From: an uncultured Rhodospirillaceae bacterium
GTDB taxonomy: Bacteria > Pseudomonadota > Alphaproteobacteria > Rhodospirillales > Magnetospirillaceae
Assembly: GCA_903899885.1 (NCBI GenBank)
Contig: CAIULK010000208.1
Coordinates: 1-61,379, forward strand
DNA length: 61,379 bases
Direction: 5' to 3'
Shown here: positions 25,725 through 34,101 of the stretch, piece after piece
How positions within the stretch are numbered: position 1 is the first letter of the stretch
How the letters are laid out: every line of letters starts with the position of its first letter
Notes under the pieces: model-generated
Databases searched by the model: none
What the model saw: the letters and a program-made list of their open reading frames with translations, nothing else
Told to the model about the DNA's origin: nothing
Program-made: the position numbers and the translations under genes

Positions 25725-26638
25725 ACTAGCCCCAGCACCTCGCCCAATTCGCGGGCCTCGCGTTTGGTCAGGCCGAAGCGGTCGGCGTCGGCCAGGGTGG
25801 CTTGACCGGCCAGCATCGCCTTGACCAGCGCCACATCCATCCGTGAGAAGCGGGCGGCGCCCAACTGATAATCTTGGAACGCCTCGAAGGTTAGCGGCAC
25901 CCAATCGGCCATGATGGCCAGAATGGTTTCGGCGTAGATGCGGATTTCCCATTGCGCGTGACGATCGGCCCGCAGCCGCAGGAAATGCATCAGATTGTGC
26001 AGATTGATCTGCCAATACATCTGGGTATAGGTCGATAGCGGCAAGCCGATCCGCGCCAATTCGCGGGCGATGCCCTCCCGGTCCTCGTCCAGCGGGCGGC
26101 CGTCCTGGTCGGCGTTGAGCAGGCTGTGGTACGAGGTGAAGGCGTGCCGCGCATCGTCTTGCAGCAGGCGCAGCACCTGGGCGGCTTGCTCCGCGTCCAG
26201 CCCCGCGCCCCGGCCCTGCTTGTTGTCGGAAGATTGCACGGCCAACTGGGCGGGTTCGGGGGTATAGAACTCGTCGGGCATCACCGAATAGCGGGCGGAA
26301 TATTCGTTCAGCGAGGCGGTGCGATGGCGCACCCACTGGCGCATCACGAAGATCGGCAGCTTGACATGCAGCTTGATGATGCAACCCTCGAACGGGCTGG
26401 TGTGCTGGTGCCGCAGCAGATAGCGCAGCAGCGCGCGGTCGTCGGTGGTCGCCTTGGTGCCGCGGCCATAGCTCATCCGCGCCATCCGCAAAATCGACAG
26501 GTCGTCGCCCATGTAATCCTTGACCGCGACGAAGCCGTGATCGAGGACGGGATGATAGACGTCGATATGCCCCTCCATCCCCTCGGCGACGGGACGGAAG
26601 GTGGCGACGCTTTCGCGGGTCGGGATTTCGTCGGTCAT
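25721..26638 (-). CDS. thyX: FAD-dependent thymidylate synthase ThyX
   Basis: A 305-residue flavoenzyme that makes dTMP from dUMP using methylene-tetrahydrofolate and NADPH. The ThyX motif RHRTASLNEYSARYS is complete (RHRxxSxNExSxRYS). The preceding HTSPFEGCIIKLHVKLPIFVMRQW block and the C-terminal NLHNLMHFLRLRADRHAQWEIR are typical. Its ATG overlaps the stop of the upstream cNMP-binding gene (ATGA), so the two are co-translated, an unusual partner for a nucleotide enzyme. Confidence 0.96.
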   Translation of the reverse strand: MTDEIPTRESVATFRPVAEGMEGHIDVYHPVLDHGFVAVKDYMGDDLSILRMARMSYGRGTKATTDDRALLRYLLRHQHTSPFEGCIIKLHVKLPIFVMRQWVRHRTASLNEYSARYSVMPDEFYTPEPAQLAVQSSDNKQGRGAGLDAEQAAQVLRLLQDDARHAFTSYHSLLNADQDGRPLDEDREGIARELARIGLPLSTYTQMYWQINLHNLMHFLRLRADRHAQWEIRIYAETILAIMADWVPLTFEAFQDYQLGAARFSRMDVALVKAMLAGQATLADADRFGLTKREARELGEVLGLV

Positions 26639-26976
26639 CGGCTCAGATTACGAATATTGCGCACGAAGATGGTCAACAGGCCCCGGATGAACGGATCGGC
26701 CTTGGACAATTTCTCGCGGAAGGTTTCGCGGCCGATGATCACCACCGAAACGTCGTTTTTCGCCCGGGCGCTGGCCATCCGGGGCTGGTCATCGACCAGC
26801 GCCATTTCGCCGAACAACTCGCCCTTCGACAGCTCGGCCAGGACCTGGCCGTTCTTGATGATTTCGACGGTTCCGTCCTGAATCAGATAGGCCCGGTCGC
26901 CCGCCTCACCCTCGGCGAAGATTTTGGTGTTGGCGTAAAAGACCTTGCGTTCAAGAACTCGGCTCTGACCTGACAT
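26635..26976 (-). CDS. stand-alone cyclic-nucleotide-binding domain protein
   Basis: A 113-residue protein that is essentially one cNMP-binding domain: KIFAEGEAGDRAYLIQDGTVEI, then the phosphate-binding cassette FGEMALVDDQPRMASARAKN with the conserved Glu and Arg, then a short helical tail. It has no output domain. The ATG at 26976 has GGAG upstream; the much longer upstream frame is antisense to terC and not real. It is translationally coupled to thyX. The cassette is closely similar to that of the receiver/cNMP protein at 3123-4091, so the two may be paralogous sensors. Confidence 0.82.
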   Translation of the reverse strand: MSGQSRVLERKVFYANTKIFAEGEAGDRAYLIQDGTVEIIKNGQVLAELSKGELFGEMALVDDQPRMASARAKNDVSVVIIGRETFREKLSKADPFIRGLLTIFVRNIRNLSR

Positions 26977-27117
26977 GACCTTATCTCCCCGGCATGCGCG
27001 TGATTTTAGGACGGACTGCCCTTGGGTGTCACGGGGCAATATCTTAACGTCTGGTTCATCGGGCGGACGGGTGGTACATTCGCCCCGTCCATCACAATCG
27101 TCTGGGAGGGGGTTTTC

Positions 27118-27867
27118 GTGGACAGTCTGCTCGACCCCGAGGTTTGGCTCGGTCTCGCCGCTCTGTCCGTGCTCGAGATCGTGCTGGGCATCGACAATTT
27201 GGTGTTCCTGGCGATTTTGGCCGATCGCGTCCCCGAGAATCAGCGTCCCTTGGCCGAAAAGATCGGCGTCGGGCTGGCGCTGGGCGCCCGCTTGGGCCTG
27301 CTGGGGGTGATTGTCTGGGCGACCGGGCTCATCGCCCCGGTATTTTCCATTCTGGGCCAGCCGGTCAGTTGGCGCGACATCGTTCTGGTGGCGGGCGGGG
27401 TTTTCTTGCTGACCAAGGCCACCCACGAAATTCACGGGGCGCTGGAAGGCCGCGAGGATCACGCCCCGGCCGAGAGCGGCAAACAGAACGGACACACGCC
27501 GTTTTGGTTGGTCGCCGTCCAGATGGCGGTGCTTGACGTCGCCTTTTCGCTGGACTCGGTGGTCACCGCGGTCGGGCTGGCCGATTGGGTGTGGGTGATG
27601 GCGGCGGCGATTTTGGCGGCGATGGTTTTGATGCTGGCGGCGGCCGGGCCGTTGTCGTCGTTCCTGGCCGGCCATCCGACCACCCGCATGCTGGCCTTGG
27701 CCTTTTTGATGATGGTTGGCCTGTCCTTGGTCGCCGAAGGTGTGGGAACCCACATTCCGAAAGGCTGCCTCTATTTCGCGATGGGGCTGGCGATCGCCAT
27801 CGAAACGGTCAACCTGCTGGCGCGGCGGCGGCAAAAACCGGTTCAATTGCGCCACCCGCTGCTCTGA
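27118..27867 (+). CDS. TerC family integral membrane protein
   Basis: A 249-residue protein with about seven membrane helices and the TerC signatures LEIVLGIDNLVFLAIL near the start and VLDVAFSLDSVVTAVGL in the second half, each carrying conserved Asp residues in the membrane. TerC/Alx-type proteins are linked to metal-ion (Mn) export or metalation of exported proteins. The start is a GTG at 27118 behind a strong GGGAGGGGG. The Met further upstream in frame would add soluble sequence and is unlikely. A seven-pair inverted repeat (27065-27071 with 27084-27090) lies in the leader. No yybP-ykoY Mn riboswitch consensus is visible. Confidence 0.88.
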   Translation: MDSLLDPEVWLGLAALSVLEIVLGIDNLVFLAILADRVPENQRPLAEKIGVGLALGARLGLLGVIVWATGLIAPVFSILGQPVSWRDIVLVAGGVFLLTKATHEIHGALEGREDHAPAESGKQNGHTPFWLVAVQMAVLDVAFSLDSVVTAVGLADWVWVMAAAILAAMVLMLAAAGPLSSFLAGHPTTRMLALAFLMMVGLSLVAEGVGTHIPKGCLYFAMGLAIAIETVNLLARRRQKPVQLRHPLL

Positions 27868-27870
27868 TTC

Positions 27871-27898
27871 TTGACAAGCGCGGGCTTCGGGGTATTGC
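27871..27898 (+). promoter_or_regulatory. sigma-70-type promoter for the DUF2141-cobU-cobW-cobN operon
   Basis: A perfect -35 TTGACA at 27871-27876 and a -10 TATTGC at 27893-27898, with a 16-base spacer, lie between terC and the DUF2141 gene. The leader after it is only about 25-30 bases, too short for a cobalamin riboswitch. Confidence 0.6.
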
Positions 27899-27930
27899 TT
27901 CGCCATCCGTTTTTTCGAGGAGTTAAGCCG

Positions 27931-28314
27931 ATGCGTCGTCTTTTTCTGGCTTTGCTATGCCTCGGCGCGTCCGCGTCCTCGGGCTTCGCGGCCGATTTGG
28001 TGGTGACGGTGACCGGGGTTACACCGGACCGGGGCGATGTGCGGGTGGTGGTGATCGCCGATCCCGACGGCATGGCCCGCCAGGATGCGTCGCGCAATCT
28101 GAAAGCCGCGACGGCCCAGAACAACGTCATCACCACGCGGTTCATCGGCTTGGCGCCGGGTCCTTACGGCGTGGTCGCCTTAAGTGACCGCCACGTCAAC
28201 CACTCGCTGGAACGCGCGATCGGCGGCAAGAACGACGCCTCCAGCCCCAACAGCGGCGAGATTCGCGTCACCCTGGCCGAACCCGCGACCCCCGTGACCT
28301 TGGCTCTCCACTGA
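27931..28314 (+). CDS. exported DUF2141-like protein
   Basis: A 127-residue secreted protein with a Sec signal peptide (MRRLFLALLCLGASASSGFA, cleavage near residue 20) and a small beta-sandwich-like domain. The GDVRVVVIADPDG strand, the FIGLAPGPYGVVALSDRHVN block and a following loop match the DUF2141 pattern (PPGtYAvavfhDxNxN), although the Asp-Asn pair is altered. Likely periplasmic. The ATG at 27931 has GAGGAG upstream. It is the first gene after the promoter and 17 bases upstream of cobU, so it is transcribed with the cobalamin genes, with no obvious functional reason. Confidence 0.65.
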   Translation: MRRLFLALLCLGASASSGFAADLVVTVTGVTPDRGDVRVVVIADPDGMARQDASRNLKAATAQNNVITTRFIGLAPGPYGVVALSDRHVNHSLERAIGGKNDASSPNSGEIRVTLAEPATPVTLALH

Positions 28315-28331
28315 GCACTGCGCCGTCAACC

Positions 28332-28829
28332 TTGGTGCTGGGCGGCGCCCGGTCCGGCAAGAGCGCCTACGGCGAATCGCTGCTGGCCGGGGGACCCGCG
28401 TTGTATTTGGCCACCGGGCAAGCCCGCGACGACGAGATGGCCGAGCGGATCGCGCTGCACCGTGCCCGGCGGGGGGCTGCCTGGACGACGGTTGAGGAAC
28501 CGCTGGACCTCGCGGCCACCTTGGACCGCGCGCTGGACCCGGGCCGTCCGGTCCTGGTCGATTGCCTAACGCTGTGGATCGCCAATCTGATGGAGGCCGG
28601 GCGCGACATCGCCCCCGCCCTGAACGATCTGTGCGCGGTTCTGGCCCGGCCCAACGGGCCGGTGGTTCTGATCTCGAACGAAGTGGGCTTGGGGCTGGTT
28701 CCCGAAACCGCGTTGGGCCGCCGGTTCCGCGATCATCAGGGCGTCGTCAACCAGCGGGTGGCCGCCGCCTGTTCCCGCGTGGTGTTCGTCGCCGCCGGGC
28801 TTCCCCTTGTTTTGAAGGACGCATCATGA
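28332..28829 (+). CDS. cobU: adenosylcobinamide kinase/guanylyltransferase CobU (CobP)
   Basis: A 165-residue bifunctional enzyme for attaching the nucleotide loop of cobalamin: it phosphorylates adenosylcobinamide and then adds GMP. The P-loop GGARSGKS opens the protein. The LYLATGQARDDEMAERIALHRARR block carries the guanylylated His, and VDCLTLWIANLM and ISNEVGLGLVPE are also conserved. No ATG is available. The TTG at 28332 (or GTG at 28335) gives a very short N terminus. A CTG at 28311 that overlaps the previous stop (CTGA) would add seven residues and resembles the overlaps elsewhere in this operon. The stop overlaps the cobW ATG. Confidence 0.93.
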   Translation: MVLGGARSGKSAYGESLLAGGPALYLATGQARDDEMAERIALHRARRGAAWTTVEEPLDLAATLDRALDPGRPVLVDCLTLWIANLMEAGRDIAPALNDLCAVLARPNGPVVLISNEVGLGLVPETALGRRFRDHQGVVNQRVAAACSRVVFVAAGLPLVLKDAS

Positions 28830-29815
28830 CCCCGCGTAAGGTTGCCGCCACCGTCGTTACGGGATTCCTGGGCACCGGCAAGACCACCTTGATCCGCCAC
28901 TTGGTGGAGAACGGCGATGGGCGGCGCTTGGCGCTGATCGTCAACGAATTCGGCGATATCGGGGTCGATGGGTCGCTGCTGTCGGACTGCTGCCCCGGCC
29001 GGGTGATCGAACTGGCCAACGGCTGCCTGTGCTGCACCGTCGCCGACGAATTCCTGCCCGCGATGCAAACGCTGCTGAACCGCGCCGATCCGCCCGATCA
29101 CATCATCGTCGAGACCTCGGGCCTGGCGCTGCCCAAGCCGCTGGTCAAGGCGTTCGGCTGGCCCGACGTGCGGGCACGGGTGACGGTGGACGGGGTGATC
29201 ACCGTGGTCGATGCCGGGGCGGTCGCCGAAAACCGCTTTGCCGACCCGCCGGACGCGGTTTCACCGCACGACAATCCGCTGGACGAAGTGTTCGGCGATC
29301 AATTGGCGATGGCCGATCTGGTGCTGCTGAACAAAACCGACACGGTCGCCGAGGATGACCTGCACCGGGTGACCCGCACGGTCGAATCCCGCCTGCGGCC
29401 CGGCGTGCGGGTTCTGCCCACCCGCCACGGACGTTTGGATCCGCGCATCGTGTTGGGCCTATCATCCGCCGCCGAGGATGATTTGGCGGCGCGCCCGACC
29501 CTGCACGATCTGGAGGACGGCCACGATCACGACGATTTCGAAAGCTTCGCGGTGGCCCTGCCGGTACAAGCCGATCTGGGCGCCCTGGAGGACCGGTTGC
29601 GCGCCGCGATCGAAGCGCACGGCATTCTGCGGCTGAAGGGCTTCCTGGCGGTCGAGGGCAAACCCGCCCGCCATGTCGTGCAAGCCGTCGGCGGCCGGAT
29701 CGACCGCTATTTCGACCGCCCATGGGCCGTGGGCGAGACCCGCCAAAGCCGCTTGGTGGTGATCGGACTGAAGGGCCTGGACCGCGCGGCGATCACCGCC
29801 CTGATCGCGCCCTGA
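28826..29815 (+). CDS. cobW: cobalamin biosynthesis GTPase CobW
   Basis: A 329-residue COG0523 G3E GTPase, the metal chaperone thought to deliver Co2+ to CobNST. Features are Walker A GFLGTGKTTL (about 13-22), the switch/Walker region ETSGLALPKPL, the metal-binding CxCC in ELANGCLCCTV (about 65-75), NKTD guanine specificity, and a His-rich HDLEDGHDHDDF linker before the C-terminal CobW_C domain. Placed directly between cobU and cobN with ATGA and TGATG overlaps, which supports the CobW role rather than a zinc chaperone. Confidence 0.94.
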   Translation: MTPRKVAATVVTGFLGTGKTTLIRHLVENGDGRRLALIVNEFGDIGVDGSLLSDCCPGRVIELANGCLCCTVADEFLPAMQTLLNRADPPDHIIVETSGLALPKPLVKAFGWPDVRARVTVDGVITVVDAGAVAENRFADPPDAVSPHDNPLDEVFGDQLAMADLVLLNKTDTVAEDDLHRVTRTVESRLRPGVRVLPTRHGRLDPRIVLGLSSAAEDDLAARPTLHDLEDGHDHDDFESFAVALPVQADLGALEDRLRAAIEAHGILRLKGFLAVEGKPARHVVQAVGGRIDRYFDRPWAVGETRQSRLVVIGLKGLDRAAITALIAP

Positions 29816-32800
29816 TGCATCTGCTGGCGGCCCGTCCCGGCGTTATCGACGACGGCGAGGAAGCGGTCGATCTGGGCCAAGACCCCGGCGATCTGGTCCT
29901 TCTGTCGGCCGCCGACAGCGATTTGGCCTGTCTGGCCGCCGCCTTTGCCCGGCTATCGTCCCCGCCGTTCTCGCTGCGTTTGGCCAATCTCTTGCGGCTG
30001 TCGCACCCGATGTCGGTCGATCTGTATGTCGAGCGGGTGGTCGAGCAGGCCCGGATGGTGGTGGTGCGGCTGTTGGGCGGGCGGGCTTATTGGCCCTATG
30101 GGCTGGAACAGATCGCCGAAAGTTGCCGCACGCGCGGCGTACCGCTGGCGGTATTGCCGGGTGACGGCGCCCATGATCCCGATTTGGCGGCATTCTCGAC
30201 CGTCAGCCCCGCCGTCCTGGACCGCTTGAGCGCCTATCTCGATGGCGGCGGCATTGATAACGCCGTTAATTTCCTGCGCTTTGCCGGATCGGTTCTGGAC
30301 GGCCCCAGCGATTGGCTGGAGCCCAAACCCCTGCCGCCCGCCGGCTGGTACCCGGAACCGCCGCCCTCGCCGCCCCGGATTTTGCTGACCTTTTACCGCG
30401 CCGCGATGCTGGCGGGTGATACCGCGCCGGTCGATGCCCTTTTGGCGGCGCTGAAGGCACGCGGGCTGGAGGCGGCGGCCCTGTTCGTCCGCTCGCTGAA
30501 GGACCCGTTGGCGGCGGCGATGCTGGAAGCGGCGGTGGCGGCGGCACCGCCCGATCTGGTGATCAACGCCACCGGTTTCGCGGTCTCGACCCCCGGTCGG
30601 CCGGACGACGGGCCGTTCGCGGCGGCGGATTGCCCGGTGATCCAAGTGATCTTCGCCAGCGGTTCGCGGGCCGCGTGGTTTGATGGCACCCGTGGGCTGG
30701 CGCCGCGCGATCTGGCGATGTCGGTCGCCTTGCCCGAGGTCGATGGCCGCCTAATCGGCCGGGCGATCGCCTTCAAACAGGGCGAACGCGACCAGGCCAC
30801 CCAATGCGATCTCGCCCGTCACCAGCCACTGCCCGACCGTGTCGCCTTCATCGCCGATCTGGCGGAAAAGTGGCTGAGATTGCGTCAGATGCCACCCGCG
30901 CGGCGGCGGATCGCCTTGGTTCTGGCCAATTATCCCAATCGCGACGGGCGGGTCGGCAACGGCGTCGGATTGGATACCCCGGCTTCGACGGTGGCCATTC
31001 TGGTGGCGATGGCGGCGGCGGGTTACGATGTGAACGATGTTCCCGCCGATGGCGACGCGCTGATGCGCCGCATATTGGCCGGACCGACCAACGATTGGGC
31101 GGCATTGAAACCCCGCGCCGACGGGGTGGTGCTGGCCTTGACCGACTACCACGCCTTCTTCGACCGGCTGCCGAAAGCCGTGCGAACCGCGATCGACAGC
31201 CGCTGGGGGGCGCCGGAAAACGATCCTTTCGTGCAAGATGGCGCCTTTCAGCTGCCGGTGACCCGGTTCGGGCGGGCCGCCGTGGTGATCCAACCGGCGC
31301 GCGGCTATAATATCGACCCGGTCGCCAGCGCTCACGATCCCGATTTGGTGCCGCCGCATAATTATTTGGCGGTCTATGCTTGGCTGCGGCACTCCAACGA
31401 CGCCGTCGTCCATGTCGGCAAGCACGGCAATCTGGAATGGCTGCCGGGCAAGGCGGTGGCCCTGTCGGAAAATTGCTTCCCCGACGCGGTGTTGGGGCCG
31501 ATGCCGCATCTGTACCCGTTCATCGTCAACGATCCCGGCGAGGGCACCCAGGCCAAGCGGCGCGCGGCGGCGGTGATCGTCGATCATCTGACCCCGCCCC
31601 TGACCCGGGCGGGCGGTTACGGCGCCGTGCGCGATCTGGAACGCTTGGTCGATGAATATTATCAGGCGGCGGGCCTTGATCCCCGCCGCCTTCCGGTGTT
31701 GGAGCGCGAGATTCTCAGCCTCGCCGCCGCCAGCGGCATCGACCGCGAGGTCGGCATCGATCACGGCGACGATCCGGTGCAGGCGCTGGCCAAGCTGGAC
31801 CGCCATCTGTGCGACATCAAGGAGATGCAGATCCGCGACGGCTTGCACATCTTCGGCCGCTCGCCCGAGGGCGAGCAACGCACCCGTCTGCTGGCGGCCT
31901 TGGTGCGCGGCACCTTGGTGCCCGCCTTGGCCCGCGATCTGGGCTTGGATCTCGACCCCTTCGATGCCGACCCCGCCCAGACCTGGAACGGGCCGCGCCC
32001 GTTGGTGCTGACCGGCGAGGGGGATTGGCGTTCCACCGGCGACACCATCGAACGGCTGGAGGATTTGGCCGAACGGCTGGCGGCGGACCCCACCCAAGCC
32101 GATCCCGCTTGGACCGGCGCGGCCGGAATTTTGACGAACCTTCGCGGCCATTTGGCGCCCGCCGTCGAATCGTGCGGACAGGCCGAGATCGCGGGGCTGT
32201 TGCGGGGATTGGACGGCCGCTTCGTGCCGCCCGGCCCATCGGGCGCGCCGACCCGCGGGCGGCCCGACGTTCTGCCCACCGGACGAAACTTCTATTCGGT
32301 CGATACACGGATGGTGCCGACCCCGGCGGCCTGGAGCCTGGGCTGGGCCTCGGCGCAAAAGCTGCTAGAGCGCCATTTTCAGGATTTCGGCGACTGGCCG
32401 CGCACGGTGGCGTTGACCGCCTGGGGCACCAGCGCGATGCGCACTGGCGGCGATGATATCGCGCAAGCCTTGGCCCTGATGGGCGTGCGTCCGGCCTGGG
32501 ACCCCGGATCGGGCCGCGTGTCGGGCTTCGAGATTCTGCCCGCCTCGCTGCTCGACCGGCCCCGGGTGGATGTGACCTTGCGGGTGTCGGGGTTTTTCCG
32601 CGACGCCTTCCCCGCCCTGATCGATTTGTTCGATTCGGCGGTGCGCGCGGTCGCCGCGCTGGACGAACCCGAGGCGGTCAACCCGCTGGCGGCCAAGGTG
32701 GCCGCCGAAACCCCGGCCTTGGGCGCCCGCGCCGGCGCCCGGGTTTTCGGCTCGAAGCCCGGTGCCTATGGGGCGGGTTTGCAGACGATGATCGACGAGC

Positions 32801-33429
32801 GGCTGTGGACCACCCAATCCGATCTGGCCGAGGCTTATATCGCCTGGGGCGGCTGGGTCTATGGGCATGGGGCCGAGGGCGACGCCGCCCACGACGTGCT
32901 GCGCACCCGCTTGGCGCAAACCGAGGCGGTGATCCAAAATCAGGACAACCGGGAACATGATCTGCTCGATTCCGATGACTACTATCAGTTCGAGGGCGGA
33001 CTGACGGCGGCGGTGCGCGCCGCCTCGGGCAAGGACCCCGCCGTGTGGCACGCCGACCATTCCCGCCCGCACGCGCCCCGCATCCGCTCGCTCGACGAGG
33101 AAGTCGCCCGCGTCGTCCGCGCCCGGGTTGTCAATCCGAAATGGATCGCGGGCGTGATGCGCCACGGCTACAAGGGCGCCTTCGAGATGGCGGCCACCGT
33201 CGATTACCTGTTCGCCTTCGCGGCGACCACGCGGGCGGTCAAGGATCATCAGTTCGATTTGGTCGCCGAGGCCTATCTGGCCGACGAAGCGGTGGTGGCC
33301 TTTTTGGAACGGGTCAACCCGGCGGCGCTGGCCGAAATCCGCGCCCGCCTGAGGGAAGCGATCGATCGCGGCCTGTGGCGGACCCGGCGCAATGATGTTG
33401 AGCGATTGCTGTCCACACCCGGCTCGTGA
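29815..33429 (+). CDS. cobN: cobaltochelatase large subunit CobN
   Basis: A 1204-residue subunit of the aerobic-route cobaltochelatase, which with CobS and CobT inserts Co2+ into hydrogenobyrinic acid a,c-diamide. Recognisable blocks include ANYPNRDGRVGNGVGLDTP, HVGKHGNLEWLPGKA, LTPPLTRAG, PTGRNFYSVD and EHDLLDSDDYYQFEGG. Length fits the family (1,100-1,300). The ATG overlaps the cobW stop by one base. CobS and CobT are not in this window. The upstream frame to 29722 lies inside cobW and is not used. Confidence 0.96.
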   Translation: MHLLAARPGVIDDGEEAVDLGQDPGDLVLLSAADSDLACLAAAFARLSSPPFSLRLANLLRLSHPMSVDLYVERVVEQARMVVVRLLGGRAYWPYGLEQIAESCRTRGVPLAVLPGDGAHDPDLAAFSTVSPAVLDRLSAYLDGGGIDNAVNFLRFAGSVLDGPSDWLEPKPLPPAGWYPEPPPSPPRILLTFYRAAMLAGDTAPVDALLAALKARGLEAAALFVRSLKDPLAAAMLEAAVAAAPPDLVINATGFAVSTPGRPDDGPFAAADCPVIQVIFASGSRAAWFDGTRGLAPRDLAMSVALPEVDGRLIGRAIAFKQGERDQATQCDLARHQPLPDRVAFIADLAEKWLRLRQMPPARRRIALVLANYPNRDGRVGNGVGLDTPASTVAILVAMAAAGYDVNDVPADGDALMRRILAGPTNDWAALKPRADGVVLALTDYHAFFDRLPKAVRTAIDSRWGAPENDPFVQDGAFQLPVTRFGRAAVVIQPARGYNIDPVASAHDPDLVPPHNYLAVYAWLRHSNDAVVHVGKHGNLEWLPGKAVALSENCFPDAVLGPMPHLYPFIVNDPGEGTQAKRRAAAVIVDHLTPPLTRAGGYGAVRDLERLVDEYYQAAGLDPRRLPVLEREILSLAAASGIDREVGIDHGDDPVQALAKLDRHLCDIKEMQIRDGLHIFGRSPEGEQRTRLLAALVRGTLVPALARDLGLDLDPFDADPAQTWNGPRPLVLTGEGDWRSTGDTIERLEDLAERLAADPTQADPAWTGAAGILTNLRGHLAPAVESCGQAEIAGLLRGLDGRFVPPGPSGAPTRGRPDVLPTGRNFYSVDTRMVPTPAAWSLGWASAQKLLERHFQDFGDWPRTVALTAWGTSAMRTGGDDIAQALALMGVRPAWDPGSGRVSGFEILPASLLDRPRVDVTLRVSGFFRDAFPALIDLFDSAVRAVAALDEPEAVNPLAAKVAAETPALGARAGARVFGSKPGAYGAGLQTMIDERLWTTQSDLAEAYIAWGGWVYGHGAEGDAAHDVLRTRLAQTEAVIQNQDNREHDLLDSDDYYQFEGGLTAAVRAASGKDPAVWHADHSRPHAPRIRSLDEEVARVVRARVVNPKWIAGVMRHGYKGAFEMAATVDYLFAFAATTRAVKDHQFDLVAEAYLADEAVVAFLERVNPAALAEIRARLREAIDRGLWRTRRNDVERLLSTPGS

Positions 33430-33471
33430 TATCGCTGTACCCAAAGCACCCCTTTGGCCGGAGGAATGACC

Positions 33472-33810
33472 ATGACCTATGTCGTCACCGAGAATTGCAT
33501 CAAGTGCAAATACCAGGACTGTGTCGAGGTCTGCCCGGTCGATGCCTTTTTCGAAGGTGAGAACTTCCTGGTGATCAGCCCCGACGAATGCATCGATTGC
33601 GGCGTCTGCGAGCCGGAATGCCCGGCCGAGGCGATCTCCCCCGACAGCGCCGATGGGCTGGGCGACTGGATCAAGATCAACGCCCAATACGCCAAGACCT
33701 GGCCGAACATCACGAAAAAGGGGCCGGTTCCCGCCGACGCCGACGAATGGAAGGGCAAGCCCGGCAAAAAGGCGATGCTGTCCTCGGCTCCGGGTAAGGG
33801 CAAGGCCTGA
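33472..33810 (+). CDS. fdxA: seven-iron ferredoxin FdxA
   Basis: A 112-residue soluble electron carrier of the Azotobacter FdI type. Cysteines fit one [3Fe-4S] (Cys9, Cys17, Cys50) and one [4Fe-4S] cluster (Cys21, Cys40, Cys43, Cys46), with an extra Cys12, the same spacing as FdI offset by one. The ATG at 33472 lies six bases after GGAGGA. An ATG six bases earlier is too close to it. A short hairpin (CCAAAG/CTTTGG, 33441-33457) just precedes the ribosome binding site. Lies upstream of a probable 6S RNA and carD. Confidence 0.93.
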   Translation: MTYVVTENCIKCKYQDCVEVCPVDAFFEGENFLVISPDECIDCGVCEPECPAEAISPDSADGLGDWIKINAQYAKTWPNITKKGPVPADADEWKGKPGKKAMLSSAPGKGKA

Positions 33811-33850
33811 CCCGTTAATCCTTTTTTGACTGTTTTCGCCCCCCCCGGCA

Positions 33851-33859
33851 TGCTATAAG
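33851..33859 (+). promoter_or_regulatory. extended -10 promoter element before the 6S-like RNA
   Basis: TGC-TATAAG at 33851-33859 is an extended -10 element placed so that transcription would begin at about 33865, at the start of the structured RNA. A TTGACT at 33826-33831 is present but 22 bases away, too far for a normal -35, so the extended -10 may suffice. Confidence 0.45.
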
Positions 33860-33860
33860 G

Positions 33861-33992
33861 GATCGTCGGTCCTATGTGGCTGCCCGCGTTGGGTTCCCGT
33901 GGTGTCGCGGCTTCCAGAAGGAAGCGCGTCCAAGGGGTTGGGACCACGCTTTGGAAGAATGGGGCGGCAGGCCGCCTTGTCCGGAAACGATC
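33861..33992 (+). ncRNA. ssrS: probable 6S RNA (SsrS)
   Basis: A structured, non-coding stretch between fdxA and carD. GATCGT-CGG (33861-33869) pairs with CCG-ACGATC (33981-33992), closed further in by GGC-TGCC (33878-33884) with GGCA-GCC (33966-33973). A central GTGGT/ACCAC helix, a small CCAA-GGGG-TTGG hairpin on the 3' side and a terminal CGC-GCTTCC/GGAAGC-GCG hairpin complete a long irregular rod with a central opening. That layout is the 6S RNA layout, which mimics an open promoter and sequesters RNA polymerase in stationary phase. Flanked by an extended -10 and a terminator. Structure was judged by eye. About 130 nt is a little short for 6S, so another structured RNA is possible. Confidence 0.6.
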
Positions 33993-34000
33993 TGGAATCG

Positions 34001-34050
34001 CCGGTCCCGTGCCGCGTCCGCGGCAGGGCGGAAGGCCGGTTTTGTTTTTT
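34001..34050 (+). terminator. intrinsic terminator downstream of the 6S-like RNA
   Basis: CCC-G-TGCCGC (34006-34015) pairs with GCGGCA-GGG (34020-34028), flanked by CCGG repeats, and is followed by a nearly unbroken T-run at 34040-34050 (TTTTGTTTTTT). It separates the RNA gene from carD. Confidence 0.65.
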
Positions 34051-34101
34051 GCCCCGGTCAGCTTGGTTGACCTTAGGAACCCTTTCGAGGTTTGTCGTCC
34101 G

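Noticed and set aside
26977-27117. yybP-ykoY manganese riboswitch upstream of terC
   Set aside because: The family's conserved loops were not seen; there is only a 7-pair repeat and a GC-rich leader.
27868-27930. Possible cobalamin riboswitch upstream of the cobU-cobW-cobN operon
   Set aside because: Only about 60 bases lie before the operon and about 30 after the -10; there is no room for a B12 aptamer and no B12-box-like sequence is visible.
33826-33859. A normal -35/-10 promoter TTGACT...TATAAG for the RNA gene
   Set aside because: Spacer of 22 bases is too long; kept only the extended -10 element.
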